Both the position numbers and the translations under genes were made by a program. From MGML01 sp034416335 (lineage in GTDB: Bacteria; Chloroflexota; Dehalococcoidia; Dehalococcoidales; UBA2162), in contig DAOULV010000003.1 of NCBI GenBank assembly GCA_034416335.1, positions 124,001-188,000 on the forward strand: a stretch of DNA of 64,000 bases. Direction: 5' to 3'. The notes beneath the pieces were generated by a model that was given only the letters and a program-made list of their open reading frames with translations, was not told the DNA's origin and searched no databases. How positions within the stretch are numbered: position 1 is the stretch's first letter; each line of letters starts with the position of its first letter. Shown here one piece after another: positions 26,216 through 34,581 of the stretch.

Positions 26216-27283
26216 TCAGGACTTTATAAAATACCTTCTCCTGAAGAACAAAGCCACATTTACCAGGCTTATCAGGACCGGGACTTCTACCAGCGGTCCG
26301 ATAACGGCAGCGAAAGCCTGTCCGGAAGATATGCCGAATACTGCCACAGCCACCGCGATCGCCAGTTCAAAATTATTACTGGCGGCGGTGAAGGCGATAG
26401 TGGCCGACACGGGATAACCGGCACCGATTTTTTTACCCATATAGAACGAAATGAGGAACATCACAACGAAATAAATGAGAAGCGGTACGGCGATACGGAT
26501 GACATCGAGGGGTATCTCGACGATGAGTTCGCCTTTTAGTGAGAACATTACTATGATGGTGAATAAAAGGGCTGCCAGAGTGATCGGACTTATTTTCGGG
26601 ATAAACTTCGATTCATACCATTCTCTGCCTTTGGTCTTGAGGAAGACAAACCTGGTTATCATACCGCCGAAAAACGGGATGCCGAGGTAAATAAGCACAC
26701 TTCTCGCGATTTCACCCATGGTAACATCGACGCTGGAACCCTCCAGGCCGAACCACCCGGGCATTATGGTGATAAATACATAAGCATATACGGAATAAAG
26801 AAGAATCTGGAATATGGAATTGAAAGCTACCAGACCGGCGGCGTACTCGTGGTCGCCGTCGGCAAGTTCATTCCAGACGATAACCATTGCAATGCAGCGT
26901 GCCAGACCTATCATAATCAGGCCTACCATATACTCAGGGTACGGCCAGATGTAGCCAAGAAAGAGTATCGCCAGGAAAAACATCAGCACCGGCCCGATTA
27001 TCCAGTTCTGTACCAGAGAAAGTCCCAGTATCTTCCAGTTACGAAAGACTTTTCCCAGATCCTCGTACCTGACCTTGGCAAGGGGAGGATACATCATCAG
27101 GATAAGCCCGACGGCTATCGGGATTGACGTGGTGCCGATGGAGATGCTGTCGATAGCATCGGCAACGGATGGCACGAAATAGCCAAGCGCTACTCCTATG
27201 CCCATTGCAATGAAAATCCATAATGTCAGAAACCTGTCTAAAAAGGAAAGCCTGCCGGCCACTCTTCCTGTACCATCACTCAC
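26216..27283 (-). CDS. acr3: Arsenite efflux permease, ACR3 family
   Basis: 355 residues with ten predicted membrane helices, the length and pattern of ACR3 (bile/arsenite/riboflavin superfamily). The conserved cysteine in G-L-A-R-C-I-A-M-V-I near residue 145, with W-N-E-L-A-D-G-D after it, is the arsenite thiol site of ACR3. It exports As(OH)3 using the membrane potential. Start is GTG at 27283 with AAGGGAA upstream. It lies 42 bases after arsC and is followed by a strong terminator, so arsC-acr3 is a complete two-gene unit without an ArsR gene. Confidence 0.95.
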   Translation of the reverse strand: MSDGTGRVAGRLSFLDRFLTLWIFIAMGIGVALGYFVPSVADAIDSISIGTTSIPIAVGLILMMYPPLAKVRYEDLGKVFRNWKILGLSLVQNWIIGPVLMFFLAILFLGYIWPYPEYMVGLIMIGLARCIAMVIVWNELADGDHEYAAGLVAFNSIFQILLYSVYAYVFITIMPGWFGLEGSSVDVTMGEIARSVLIYLGIPFFGGMITRFVFLKTKGREWYESKFIPKISPITLAALLFTIIVMFSLKGELIVEIPLDVIRIAVPLLIYFVVMFLISFYMGKKIGAGYPVSATIAFTAASNNFELAIAVAVAVFGISSGQAFAAVIGPLVEVPVLISLVNVALFFRRRYFIKS

Positions 27284-27325
27284 TGGATAGTATTCCCTTC
27301 CTCTTGTTCTGAACGAATGATACCA

Positions 27326-27727
27326 TTATATACCGAGTTCCCGTATCAGTTCGATAACCCTGTCTTTAACCTCGTCCCTTATTTCACGTACTTTTCCAAT
27401 CGGCTGTTCGTGAGGGTCATCGAGTTTCCAGTCTTCGGTCTCAATAAAACTCGCGGGGCAAACTTCAGCAGCGTCTGCTCCACAGCCCATGGTTATCATC
27501 TTTTCTGCATTTTCTGCCATTTCAAACGTCAGGGCTTTAGGTTTATTCCGGCTGATGTCAATGCCGATTTCTTTCATGGCTTCGACGACTACAGGATTTA
27601 CATCATCAGCCGGTTTTGTGCCGGCAGACAGAGCTTCCGCTTTTCCTCCTGTAAGTTGATTGAAGAATGCTTCAGCCATCTGGCTGCGGCCTGAGTTATG
27701 GACGCAAACAAACAATACCGTCTTCAT
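27326..27727 (-). CDS. arsC: Arsenate reductase, thioredoxin-coupled low-molecular-weight phosphatase type
   Basis: 133 residues. C8-V-H-N-S-G-R14-S is the phosphatase P-loop C-x5-R; C82 and C90 match the resolving cysteines of the staphylococcal pI258 type (C82, C89), and D-D-P near 107 supplies the acid. It reduces arsenate to arsenite, which acr3 then exports; electrons come through a disulfide cascade to thioredoxin. Begins with ATG. The upstream region has three 11-base-spaced repeats resembling a Pho box. Confidence 0.96.
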   Translation of the reverse strand: MKTVLFVCVHNSGRSQMAEAFFNQLTGGKAEALSAGTKPADDVNPVVVEAMKEIGIDISRNKPKALTFEMAENAEKMITMGCGADAAEVCPASFIETEDWKLDDPHEQPIGKVREIRDEVKDRVIELIRELGI

Positions 27728-27779
27728 AGTTATTCCTTAATATTACTATCTTAATTGTATATTAATACTTGCTATGTTT

Positions 27780-27808
27780 GGTTAAAGTTCTGTTAAAATT
27801 TCCTTAAC
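27780..27808 (-). promoter_or_regulatory. Pho-box-like direct repeats upstream of arsC
   Basis: Read on the minus strand: GTTAAGG, TTTAACA and TTTAACC, each start 11 bases after the last, ending 53 bases before the arsC ATG. Eleven-base-spaced TTAACA-like repeats are how PhoB/PhoP-type winged-helix regulators bind. CTGTTAA/TTAACAG also forms a 7-base inverted repeat at 27790-27810, so an ArsR-type dyad is an alternative reading. Confidence 0.5.
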
Positions 27809-27911
27809 AGTGTACTCTATGGAAAGGTATAAAAATAGTAAAATAAAAAAATTGTTGATGGTATCTAAAAGGTCACTCAAACCGTTGCTTTCCGATATAC
27901 GGTCCACAATA

Positions 27912-27950
27912 AAAATCAGGCTTAATCAATGAAAAATTAAGCCTGATTTT
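27912..27950. terminator. Terminator after the folate reductase gene
   Basis: Perfect 15-base stem, AAAATCAGGCTTAAT with its complement, around a 9-base loop, with A-rich and T-rich edges, so it can act on both strands. It is 19 bases after the minus-strand stop at 27969. Confidence 0.85.
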
Positions 27951-27968
27951 CCTGGTCTTCGTATAGCG

Positions 27969-29945
27969 TTAATTATTTACATCCGGAGGAGCTATACCCA
28001 TTCTTATTGCTGTGTGGTCTCTTCCCAGGTACAAATTTAACCATGAAGGTGTCTCCCAGAGTTCCCAGTTACACGGCGGTACTATCCTGTTTCCCATCTC
28101 ATCTTCCTCGCCGTATGCCTTCATTCTCTCGTACGCTCTGACCCAGATACATTTTCTCTCACCCGGGTACACTTCACACCAGCCGTCATAGCTTCCACCG
28201 CAGGGACCGTTCCGCTGACTCTTAGGGCACTGGGACATCGGGCAGAGATAAGCAATATCAACTAACGCGCAGTCGCCACAATTCATACATCCGAAAAGCG
28301 CTGTCTTCACCATATGTTCGGTATATCCGAAGGCAGATTTCAATGAGCGTCTGGAGTCCACATATTGTGCCATCGGTCGAAGCAGGTTGAAAATTTTGCT
28401 GTCAGGATTGAAAAATAAAGTATGCATCAATCTGGCTACCCGGTAGGTCAGCGGAGGCGATTTCTTCTTTCCTCTGGCAGCCGGTTTATCGGTATTCAGT
28501 CCGGTACGGGGGTCTTTTTCAAAGTAGTAAAACCCGTTTTCCTGGGGGTAGTCGAACTCAGGTACGAATTCCTGCCATTGTACAGATAATTCTTCACCCT
28601 TGTTGATAATATACTCGACATCCTCATAGGTAATGTTGTGTCCGCCGATATGGGCGCCGGCGTATCCCATCCCTTTAGCTATTGCATACATCTTCGCCGC
28701 TCGCAGCAGCTTGGATGCCTTTCCTTTATCTTCCAGTTTCTCTTCTTCGGCCAGTTCATGGACCATTTTCTGCGTAACAACACACCCCGGAATCTGGTTT
28801 ACGCTCATAATCTTTGCCGTTGCATGAGATATAACGTATATATTAGCCAGGACGGGAATATCATGACCTTTTAGTTTCAGGTACTGTAAAACTTCGTGGC
28901 ACTTCCGGGCGTCATAGCCCACCTGGTTTATGATGAATTTTGCTCCGGCTTTTATCTTTTTCTCTACTTTGTAATACTGCCCGAGAAGCTCAGCTTCCGT
29001 CTTCTTGAAAGATGAGACACTTACTCCGGCAAAGAAATCCGTGGGTATCAAGGTCTTCTTCCGCTTTCCCGAGGTATATTCCAGACCATCGTTCATTAAA
29101 CCGACCAGTTGAAGAGTATGAATCGGGTCCAGGTCGAATACAGGCTTTGATTTTCCGTTAAAACCACCGTCGGACGGAGCGTCTCCGGAAACGATAAGTA
29201 TGTTCTTGACTCCAGCCGCCGATAATCCGTAGAGAACACTCTCCGTCTGGTTTCTGTTTTTATCACGGCAGGCAAGATGTACAAGCGATTCCATTCCCAT
29301 CTTTTTAATTTCGGAACACAGCATCTCAGTAGAAAAAGCCGGATTCCCTCCCGGATTATCCGTTACGCTTATCCCGTGGACCAGGCCACCTCTTAACGAT
29401 CTGATTACGTTGTTAATCAGCTTTTCCTGCTGTGTTTCAAACGCACCCTTGCCGGCTATTTGCTCCCAGGTAACGCAAAAAGTGTTCGGATCAAGGACCG
29501 CTTCCTGGAATGTTTTTATTTCTTCCGTGGATGTTTCTGACCGTTTATCAGCAGTATCGGTCAGTTCCAGCATTCGATATATATCTATAAAATCATCATC
29601 GGAAACTGTAATATAGTCATCCGCTTCCATATACAGCCCTTCATCAATAATCCAACCTTTTGATGGATGCTGTTCCGCGTTCATATCTGCTATACAAAGA
29701 GGAATATTCCTGGTTATCATATCATTACGCAGTTTTTTGTGGAGTTGAAACGACGTTCCTCTTGGTGCCAGGTATCCGAGTAAAATTGCATCCGGTATCT
29801 CTTCTTTTGCCCTATCCATCGCTTCCTTTTCATTTACGGCATATACCACCGAAAATGTCTCGTCAAAAGCCTTCTGTGACATCTGAATGAAATCAGGTTC
29901 GCTTCCTACTACTAAGATACTGGGTGTTCCGTTATTATTTTTCAT
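27969..29945 (-). CDS. Methylenetetrahydrofolate reductase (MetF-MetV fusion) with degenerate receiver domain
   Basis: 658 residues in three parts. Residues 1-125 look like a response-regulator receiver but the acid pocket is gone (V-V-G-S-E-P-D in place of V-V-D-D-E-P-D) and the phosphorylation site is G57 in A-I-L-L-G-Y. Residues 145-440 are the flavin TIM barrel of MetF, with R-G-G-L-V-H-G-I-S-V-T-D-N, then N-I-L-I-V-S-G-D-A-P near 250. Residues 500-640 are the cysteine-rich MTHFR_C/MetV domain: C-M-N-C-G-D-C, C-P-M-S-Q-C-P, G-P-C-G-G. It reduces methylene-THF to methyl-THF for methionine or the Wood-Ljungdahl methyl branch. Where acetogens keep MetV and MetF apart, they are fused here, with an unusual receiver-like head. 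Confidence 0.88.
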   Translation of the reverse strand: MKNNNGTPSILVVGSEPDFIQMSQKAFDETFSVVYAVNEKEAMDRAKEEIPDAILLGYLAPRGTSFQLHKKLRNDMITRNIPLCIADMNAEQHPSKGWIIDEGLYMEADDYITVSDDDFIDIYRMLELTDTADKRSETSTEEIKTFQEAVLDPNTFCVTWEQIAGKGAFETQQEKLINNVIRSLRGGLVHGISVTDNPGGNPAFSTEMLCSEIKKMGMESLVHLACRDKNRNQTESVLYGLSAAGVKNILIVSGDAPSDGGFNGKSKPVFDLDPIHTLQLVGLMNDGLEYTSGKRKKTLIPTDFFAGVSVSSFKKTEAELLGQYYKVEKKIKAGAKFIINQVGYDARKCHEVLQYLKLKGHDIPVLANIYVISHATAKIMSVNQIPGCVVTQKMVHELAEEEKLEDKGKASKLLRAAKMYAIAKGMGYAGAHIGGHNITYEDVEYIINKGEELSVQWQEFVPEFDYPQENGFYYFEKDPRTGLNTDKPAARGKKKSPPLTYRVARLMHTLFFNPDSKIFNLLRPMAQYVDSRRSLKSAFGYTEHMVKTALFGCMNCGDCALVDIAYLCPMSQCPKSQRNGPCGGSYDGWCEVYPGERKCIWVRAYERMKAYGEEDEMGNRIVPPCNWELWETPSWLNLYLGRDHTAIRMGIAPPDVNN

Positions 29946-30386
29946 CTACTCTCTCTCGTCAGGATTTATTCATGGACATGTACGCATACGCGATTGTTTC
30001 GTTCACTGAGCTACTTTGAAACGCTGATGATGTCTGGAAACACCGATGTCTGAACTGTGACGTGTTCTTCCGTCGATCATTGATGCGGAAAATGAAATTT
30101 TCTGTACAAGATTCGTGGCTCATCAGGACCTAATTCCATTATCGCCCATCGTATTGATTTGCTGAATGGAATAATATCCCTGTTTTCCCGGTAATATGCC
30201 TTATTAGTTGGGTATAAAGCACTCTGTTTTACCGGAGGGATAGCGAGGATTATGTGAAATAAATACCGGTATGGTACGTATTTAAGCGGGTTTTAGCCTT
30301 GATTCAGAAGGCAATGAAACGGGATTTCAGTAAAACGAATAGGGGTGCCTTTTCTTACACGGAAGCCAGTACAAGTAATGAAAAAA
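29946..30386. other. Intergenic region with no recognisable gene
   Basis: About 440 bases. The plus-strand open frame at 30299-30535 overlaps the next minus-strand gene and lacks a ribosome site, so I do not accept it. GATGTCTG occurs twice at 30025-30055, and TACCGGTA is a short palindrome near 30266. No promoter for the folate reductase is obvious; its ribosome site is a GAGAGAG tract. Confidence 0.5.
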
Positions 30387-31274
30387 TTATAATTCGTTGC
30401 CGCAGTTCGGGCAGTACTTATAGCCGCTGTCGACAGGATTACCGCACTGGTCGCAGAACCTGGCTCCCGTCTGCTTCTTTGTTTTGGGACGTGCTGGAGA
30501 TTTTCTGGATGACCGTCTTCTTTCCGCCCGTGTAGCCGGTGCTGACCTTCTGCTCCAGACCAGCCAGCCGACTAATGCCACCGCCAGGACCGCGACTAAT
30601 ATTATCAATAAAGTGTAGTCGGTACTTTCACTTGATTCACCGGATATCGACGGTTCGACAGCTTCGCGGTAATAGCTGATTTCGAATTCAAGTGTATCCT
30701 CTTTGACCAGGTTCGAATAACTATACCTGTAAGCCGCAAACCCTGCATTACCCGCAAAAGCCTGCCCCGCCGGCAATACTGTAAAATTCGTGGAATCTTG
30801 AGGTTCCTGAACGATAACTTCAATATCTGAGATTGGATAAAGACACCTGAAATCATAGGAAATCGACTTTTCAGGTTTTCCGAGTATTATAGGGTCGTAA
30901 TATTCAACCCTGAATGTATCGGTCTGCAGCTGGTAACTTATTTCATCCCAGCCCGGAATTCCCGAAGCTTTTCTGTCAGGCGGTCCGCCTGAATAATTAC
31001 CCTGGGCATCCATCGAGCCCGCCGAATACATCTCGGCAGTAGACGGGACTAAAAATCTTACCTCAGCAGGCGGCTGGATACCCGAAACCTGTCCTTCGAG
31101 CATGACCAGAAGCCTCGGGTCATCATATTCGGGGTAAATCCATAATTGCACATCCTGAAAACTCTCGGATTCATCCTGTGCTGAAACGTGATATACGTTT
31201 AAGCCGGACAATACCAGTCCGGCAACAATTACCGCGAGAAATATACGAAAAGAACCAACCGAGAATATCTTCAT
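30387..31274 (-). CDS. Exported membrane-anchored protein with C-terminal zinc ribbon
   Basis: 295 residues, function unknown. Signal peptide with A-x-A-like cut (V-S-A-Q near residue 32), an extracellular beta-rich domain (about 35-220), one membrane helix near 225-247, a basic linker, and a cytoplasmic four-cysteine zinc ribbon, F-C-D-Q-C and Y-C-P-N-C. The outer domain shares a pattern (R-F-x-V-P/L-P, then a late Y-P) with the membrane protein at 45854-47008, and may be the same fold. A transmembrane sensor or assembly factor is possible. No neighbour is close enough to suggest an operon. Confidence 0.75.
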   Translation of the reverse strand: MKIFSVGSFRIFLAVIVAGLVLSGLNVYHVSAQDESESFQDVQLWIYPEYDDPRLLVMLEGQVSGIQPPAEVRFLVPSTAEMYSAGSMDAQGNYSGGPPDRKASGIPGWDEISYQLQTDTFRVEYYDPIILGKPEKSISYDFRCLYPISDIEVIVQEPQDSTNFTVLPAGQAFAGNAGFAAYRYSYSNLVKEDTLEFEISYYREAVEPSISGESSESTDYTLLIILVAVLAVALVGWLVWSRRSAPATRAERRRSSRKSPARPKTKKQTGARFCDQCGNPVDSGYKYCPNCGNEL

Positions 31275-31540
31275 ACTTAATTGTACCTAAAAGTAATTTC
31301 GAGAAACAAATTTGTCTACTGAAAACGTGTAAATACACAGGAACAACCGATAATAACCGGGAATTTACATACCTGAATGCAACCCGTCGAAACGGTATCA
31401 GGTTCTTAAAAACAGGAGATACATGATATTAACCCAGGTCATATATGTTAAGAGGAAAACCGCCAGGAGATATATGGATTAACATCGTATTTTAGGTATA
31501 AAGGGCGGTATCTCAAGGATAGTACTGTCTGAAATAACAA

Positions 31541-31978
31541 TTAGATTCGCGTCCGGCTCTTTCTTACCAAACCTGCGTATTTGACCTTTGCTTCGCTTTC
31601 ATGCAATTGTGTCTCGATAATATCCCGCATTGATATTATCGAGACTATTTTTGATCCGCTAACTACTGGAAGATGCCTGATTTTCTGTTTTTTCATTACG
31701 TTTGCCGCATAGTCCAGATCATCTCCGGAGCTACATATCGCTACATTCCGGGTCATTATATCTTTAACCTTGTTATTCAGTGATTCCGGTGCGGAAAGAC
31801 ATAATTTTAATAAATCCCTTTCGGAAACGATTCCGGTCAATATCATCTTCTCATCGCAAACGGGAAGTGCCCCGATGTTATTATCAACAAGCATCTGAAC
31901 AGCATCACGTATACTTGCATCGGGTCCGATGGTGACCATCGGGCGTCCTCTTAGTTTAATGAAATCAGCGATTTTCAT
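31541..31978 (-). CDS. CBS-domain pair protein
   Basis: 145 residues made almost wholly of two CBS domains (about 8-60 and 73-130). G-A-L-P-V-C and I-R-H-L-P-V-V mark the two nucleotide-binding strands, and I-V-S-E-R-D-L-L / I-I-S-M-R-D-I-I the matching helices. Such proteins bind AMP, ATP or SAM derivatives and regulate a partner; no catalytic domain is present. A weak helix with basic residues ends the protein. Monocistronic by spacing. Confidence 0.92.
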   Translation of the reverse strand: MKIADFIKLRGRPMVTIGPDASIRDAVQMLVDNNIGALPVCDEKMILTGIVSERDLLKLCLSAPESLNNKVKDIMTRNVAICSSGDDLDYAANVMKKQKIRHLPVVSGSKIVSIISMRDIIETQLHESEAKVKYAGLVRKSRTRI

Positions 31979-31993
31979 CTCTCTTAAACCATA

Positions 31994-32025
31994 AAACCCC
32001 GTTCCGTTCCGGCAGAACAGGGTTT
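31994..32025 (-). terminator. Terminator after the 32084-32329 gene
   Basis: AAACCCcGTTC pairs with GAACaGGGTTT (one mismatch) around a short CG-rich loop; on the minus strand it continues into TTTTAT. It separates the small membrane protein gene from the CBS gene. Confidence 0.6.
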
Positions 32026-32083
32026 CATTATATCACTGGATAACGGTCAAATGGAAATAATCTATCGGGGAAATTTCGGAAAT

Positions 32084-32329
32084 TTATACTGCAGGTGAGA
32101 TGATACCTTTACTTTGCGGTACGCACTGCCCGTTGATACAAATGTACCCGATAGGGCAATCTGCATCGATAGAGCAGATCAGGCTGTCGAGTCCAATCTG
32201 CGAACTCTCCCGTGATACCGATCTTATTGAACGAGAAGCCACGTAGATTGCGATAATCGCCGTACCTATCATTACCGGGAGCAGCACATAAATTCCCAAT
32301 ACTTGTAAAACCAATATTACGACTTCCAT
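32084..32329 (-). CDS. Small membrane protein with a four-cysteine C-terminal motif
   Basis: 81 residues, unknown function. One long hydrophobic helix (about 4-30), a serine-rich linker, and a compact cysteine motif near 52-70, L-I-C-S-I-D-A-D-C-P-I-G-Y-I-C-I-N-G-Q-C, like the short extracellular EB-type knots. With an outward C-terminus it would be disulfide-bonded. AGGAGGT lies 7 bases before the ATG, and a terminator follows, so it is a real single-gene unit too short for most annotators. Confidence 0.8.
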   Translation of the reverse strand: MEVVILVLQVLGIYVLLPVMIGTAIIAIYVASRSIRSVSRESSQIGLDSLICSIDADCPIGYICINGQCVPQSKGIISPAV

Positions 32330-32472
32330 CTTCTTCCACCTCCTGTAACAAAATCAGGTTAATTCTGTTATAGGTTAATAATATGGTGATAATAAGTACC
32401 AAGACAGAGGAACATATCCCTATCAAATTAAAAAAATACCCCGATTATGTTAATACAAATGCTCGTAAAAGA

Positions 32473-32502
32473 ACTCACTCACTGCATATGCAGTGAGTGA
32501 GT
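32473..32502 (-). terminator. 30-base perfect palindrome, likely terminator of the sensor-regulator operon
   Basis: A perfect 30-base self-complementary sequence centred on CATATG and built of ACTC repeats. It lies 30 bases after the minus-strand response-regulator stop and, read on that strand, runs into CTTTT. A protein-binding dyad is an alternative, since stem loops this regular need not be terminators. Confidence 0.55.
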
Positions 32503-32531
32503 GTAACTATATACAGTCTCGTGGTATATGC

Positions 32532-33179
32532 TTACGTATTGATATTTACCAGGCCTTTCTGTATGGCATACTTGATTACCTCAGCCTGGTTATGCATGTC
32601 CAGCTTTTCCATAATTCTCGTTCTGTGTCCCTGCACTGTTTTAATGCTTATCCCGAGTCGCTCTGATATGTCGCGGCTGGTATATCCTTCACAGACCATC
32701 CCGAGGACTTCTTTCTCCCGCACTGTCAATCGGTCAAGGGGTTCTTCACGCATTCTGTCTACATAGTCCCGCATCATCACTTGAGCTGCCGAATGGTAAA
32801 GAAAAGATTCGCCTTTTGCCAGCGAACGTATAGCTGTTATCAACGTTTCACCCATAGCACTCTTGGGAAGAAATCCATCGACACCTGATTTAATGGCCGA
32901 TATAATATATTCTTTGTTATCATACTGGGATAAAACCAGCAGTTTTATATTAGGATTTATTTTCTTAATTCTTCTGCCGGCTTCCAGTCCGTTCATTTCT
33001 ACCATAGAAATGTCCATAATAAACAGGTCCGGCAATTCTCTCTCAGCTATATCAATAGCTTCATTTCCGTCGGATGCCTCTCCGACTATTTCTATATCGT
33101 CACATCCTTTAAGGAGAGCTCGAATACCGTCTCTCATTATCACATGATCATCAGCCAGAGCTACTCTGATTACTCCCAA
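32532..33179 (-). CDS. NarL/LuxR-family response regulator, partner of the kinase at 33225
   Basis: 215 residues: receiver domain 1-120 with acid pair D10-D11, phosphorylation site D56 in F-I-M-D-I-S and conserved K near 105, then a LuxR helix-turn-helix from about 148 (L-T-V-R-E-K-E-V-L-G, T-V-Q-G-H-R-T-R-I-M). Starts 46 bases after the sensor kinase gene on the same strand, so the two form a two-component pair. The DNA-binding part is close to that of 49327-49992. A perfect palindrome follows the stop. Confidence 0.95.
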   Translation of the reverse strand: MGVIRVALADDHVIMRDGIRALLKGCDDIEIVGEASDGNEAIDIAERELPDLFIMDISMVEMNGLEAGRRIKKINPNIKLLVLSQYDNKEYIISAIKSGVDGFLPKSAMGETLITAIRSLAKGESFLYHSAAQVMMRDYVDRMREEPLDRLTVREKEVLGMVCEGYTSRDISERLGISIKTVQGHRTRIMEKLDMHNQAEVIKYAIQKGLVNINT

Positions 33180-33224
33180 TGATTTCTCTCCACTGTTATT
33201 TCCGTTTACTGGTATATCAGGACT

Positions 33225-34352
33225 TCACTTAATACCGGATTTCAGAGGAATCGTGCAGGTTATTTCGGTGCCGTTACCGACAGAAGAATCAATCGATATC
33301 TTACCGTTAACAAGTTCGATTCTTTCTTTCATCCCCTGCAATCCGAGCCCCCTTGACCCCTGCTTAACACTGATAGCCTCTTTAACGTTAAAACCTGTGC
33401 CGTCATCGGAAATACGGACTCTTAGATTACCCCGAAGTATACGGACAGATATATTTACAACATCGGCATTGGAGTGTCTGACAATATTGTTGATAGCTTC
33501 CTGAATAACCCGAAACAATGTTGTCTCAATACTCGAGGTAAGTTTATTATGCAGGTTAACTAACCTGACATTCACCTTGATTCCAGTTGCTTCAAGCTTG
33601 CTTTCCACCAGCCACCTGATTGCGGCATCCAGCCCGAGGTCATCCAGCATCGAGGGGCGTAATTCGTAAATCAAACGGTTCATGTCCCCTAACAGGTCAG
33701 TATGTAAGGTCTTTATTCGTTTTAGTTCTTCTCTCAACCGCTCCTGGCCTTCCGGCAAAGTGATGGCAATCGCTTCTATCTGTCCGGCTATTCCGGCGAT
33801 CACCTGGCATGTTTCATCATGAAGCTCCCGGGCAATTCTTTTTCTCTCTTCTTCTTGAATACTGAATGTTTCATTCAGCAGTTGGCCGCGGATTCTGTCT
33901 TTCTCTTCAAGTTCGTTAAGTAACTGGAGAATACGCAGTTCACTGTTTTTAGCATCCGTTACATCACGCATGGTTTCTACTATTGCCACTATATTCCCGT
34001 CACTGTCCAGCAACGGTGAGGCAACAATATTAAGATATCTCTTCTGTACCTTATTGCCTGATTTCACAGTATGAATATGAGTTACGCGGGCAGGTTTTTT
34101 CGTCTGAAAGACAATCTTCACAGGGCACTCGTGATCAGCCGAACCACACGGTGTCGACCTGTTATGAGATACCCTGTAGCAGTATTCGCCTATTACCTCA
34201 TCCCTGGATTTTTTCTGATTCGATAGTGTCGCTTCATTAGTATCCAGTATCCTGTAGCCCCGGTCTATAATCACCAGTTCGTCATCAAGACCATTGATTA
34301 CAGAATATAAATATTGAACGGTTTCTTTATTTATTTCCTCAAGCATTTCCAT
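33225..34352 (-). CDS. PAS sensor histidine kinase (HisKA_3/NarX type) with cysteine-rich PAS
   Basis: About 375 residues, no membrane helix, so cytoplasmic. One PAS domain (about 15-135) carries C-Y-R-V-S-H, then P-C-G and E-C-P (cysteines near 58, 69, 76), which could hold metal or respond to redox. The HisKA_3 box R-E-L-H-D-E-T-C-Q has the phosphorylated H near 178. The HATPase domain is intact (N near 290, D-D-G-T-G-F, G-L-G-L-Q-G-M). I use ATG 34352; ATG 34346 has a better spacing to AAGGA and may be the start. Phosphorylates the 32532-33179 regulator. Confidence 0.92.
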   Translation of the reverse strand: MEMLEEINKETVQYLYSVINGLDDELVIIDRGYRILDTNEATLSNQKKSRDEVIGEYCYRVSHNRSTPCGSADHECPVKIVFQTKKPARVTHIHTVKSGNKVQKRYLNIVASPLLDSDGNIVAIVETMRDVTDAKNSELRILQLLNELEEKDRIRGQLLNETFSIQEEERKRIARELHDETCQVIAGIAGQIEAIAITLPEGQERLREELKRIKTLHTDLLGDMNRLIYELRPSMLDDLGLDAAIRWLVESKLEATGIKVNVRLVNLHNKLTSSIETTLFRVIQEAINNIVRHSNADVVNISVRILRGNLRVRISDDGTGFNVKEAISVKQGSRGLGLQGMKERIELVNGKISIDSSVGNGTEITCTIPLKSGIK

Positions 34353-34481
34353 CAATCCTTATAAAATTATACTGCTCTTTGATTGATGTTTATATAGAAG
34401 AACGGGATGATCTAGAAAGGTTTCCGGTTAATTTTGCTGGAGTATGAAAATATTGTCCGCCGGATAAGCAGTATGGTATAG

Positions 34482-34512
34482 TTGACTTAAAGGATCTATT
34501 ATAATTTATTAT
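34482..34512 (+). promoter_or_regulatory. Possible promoter for the 34582 response regulator
   Basis: TTGACT (34482-34487) and TATTAT (34507-34512) with a 19-base spacer, longer than ideal, in the 226-base divergent gap between the kinase gene and the regulator. Leader about 62 bases. Confidence 0.35.
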
Positions 34513-34581
34513 ACCTTTTTTAATCTAGATTGTGTAATCCCACCTTCCGGAAATAGTTGATTTATTGATAGAGGATGTGCT

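Noticed and set aside
30299..30535. Plus-strand open frame of 78 codons
   Set aside because: Overlaps the minus-strand zinc-ribbon gene, has no ribosome site, and its amino-acid makeup looks like antisense reading.
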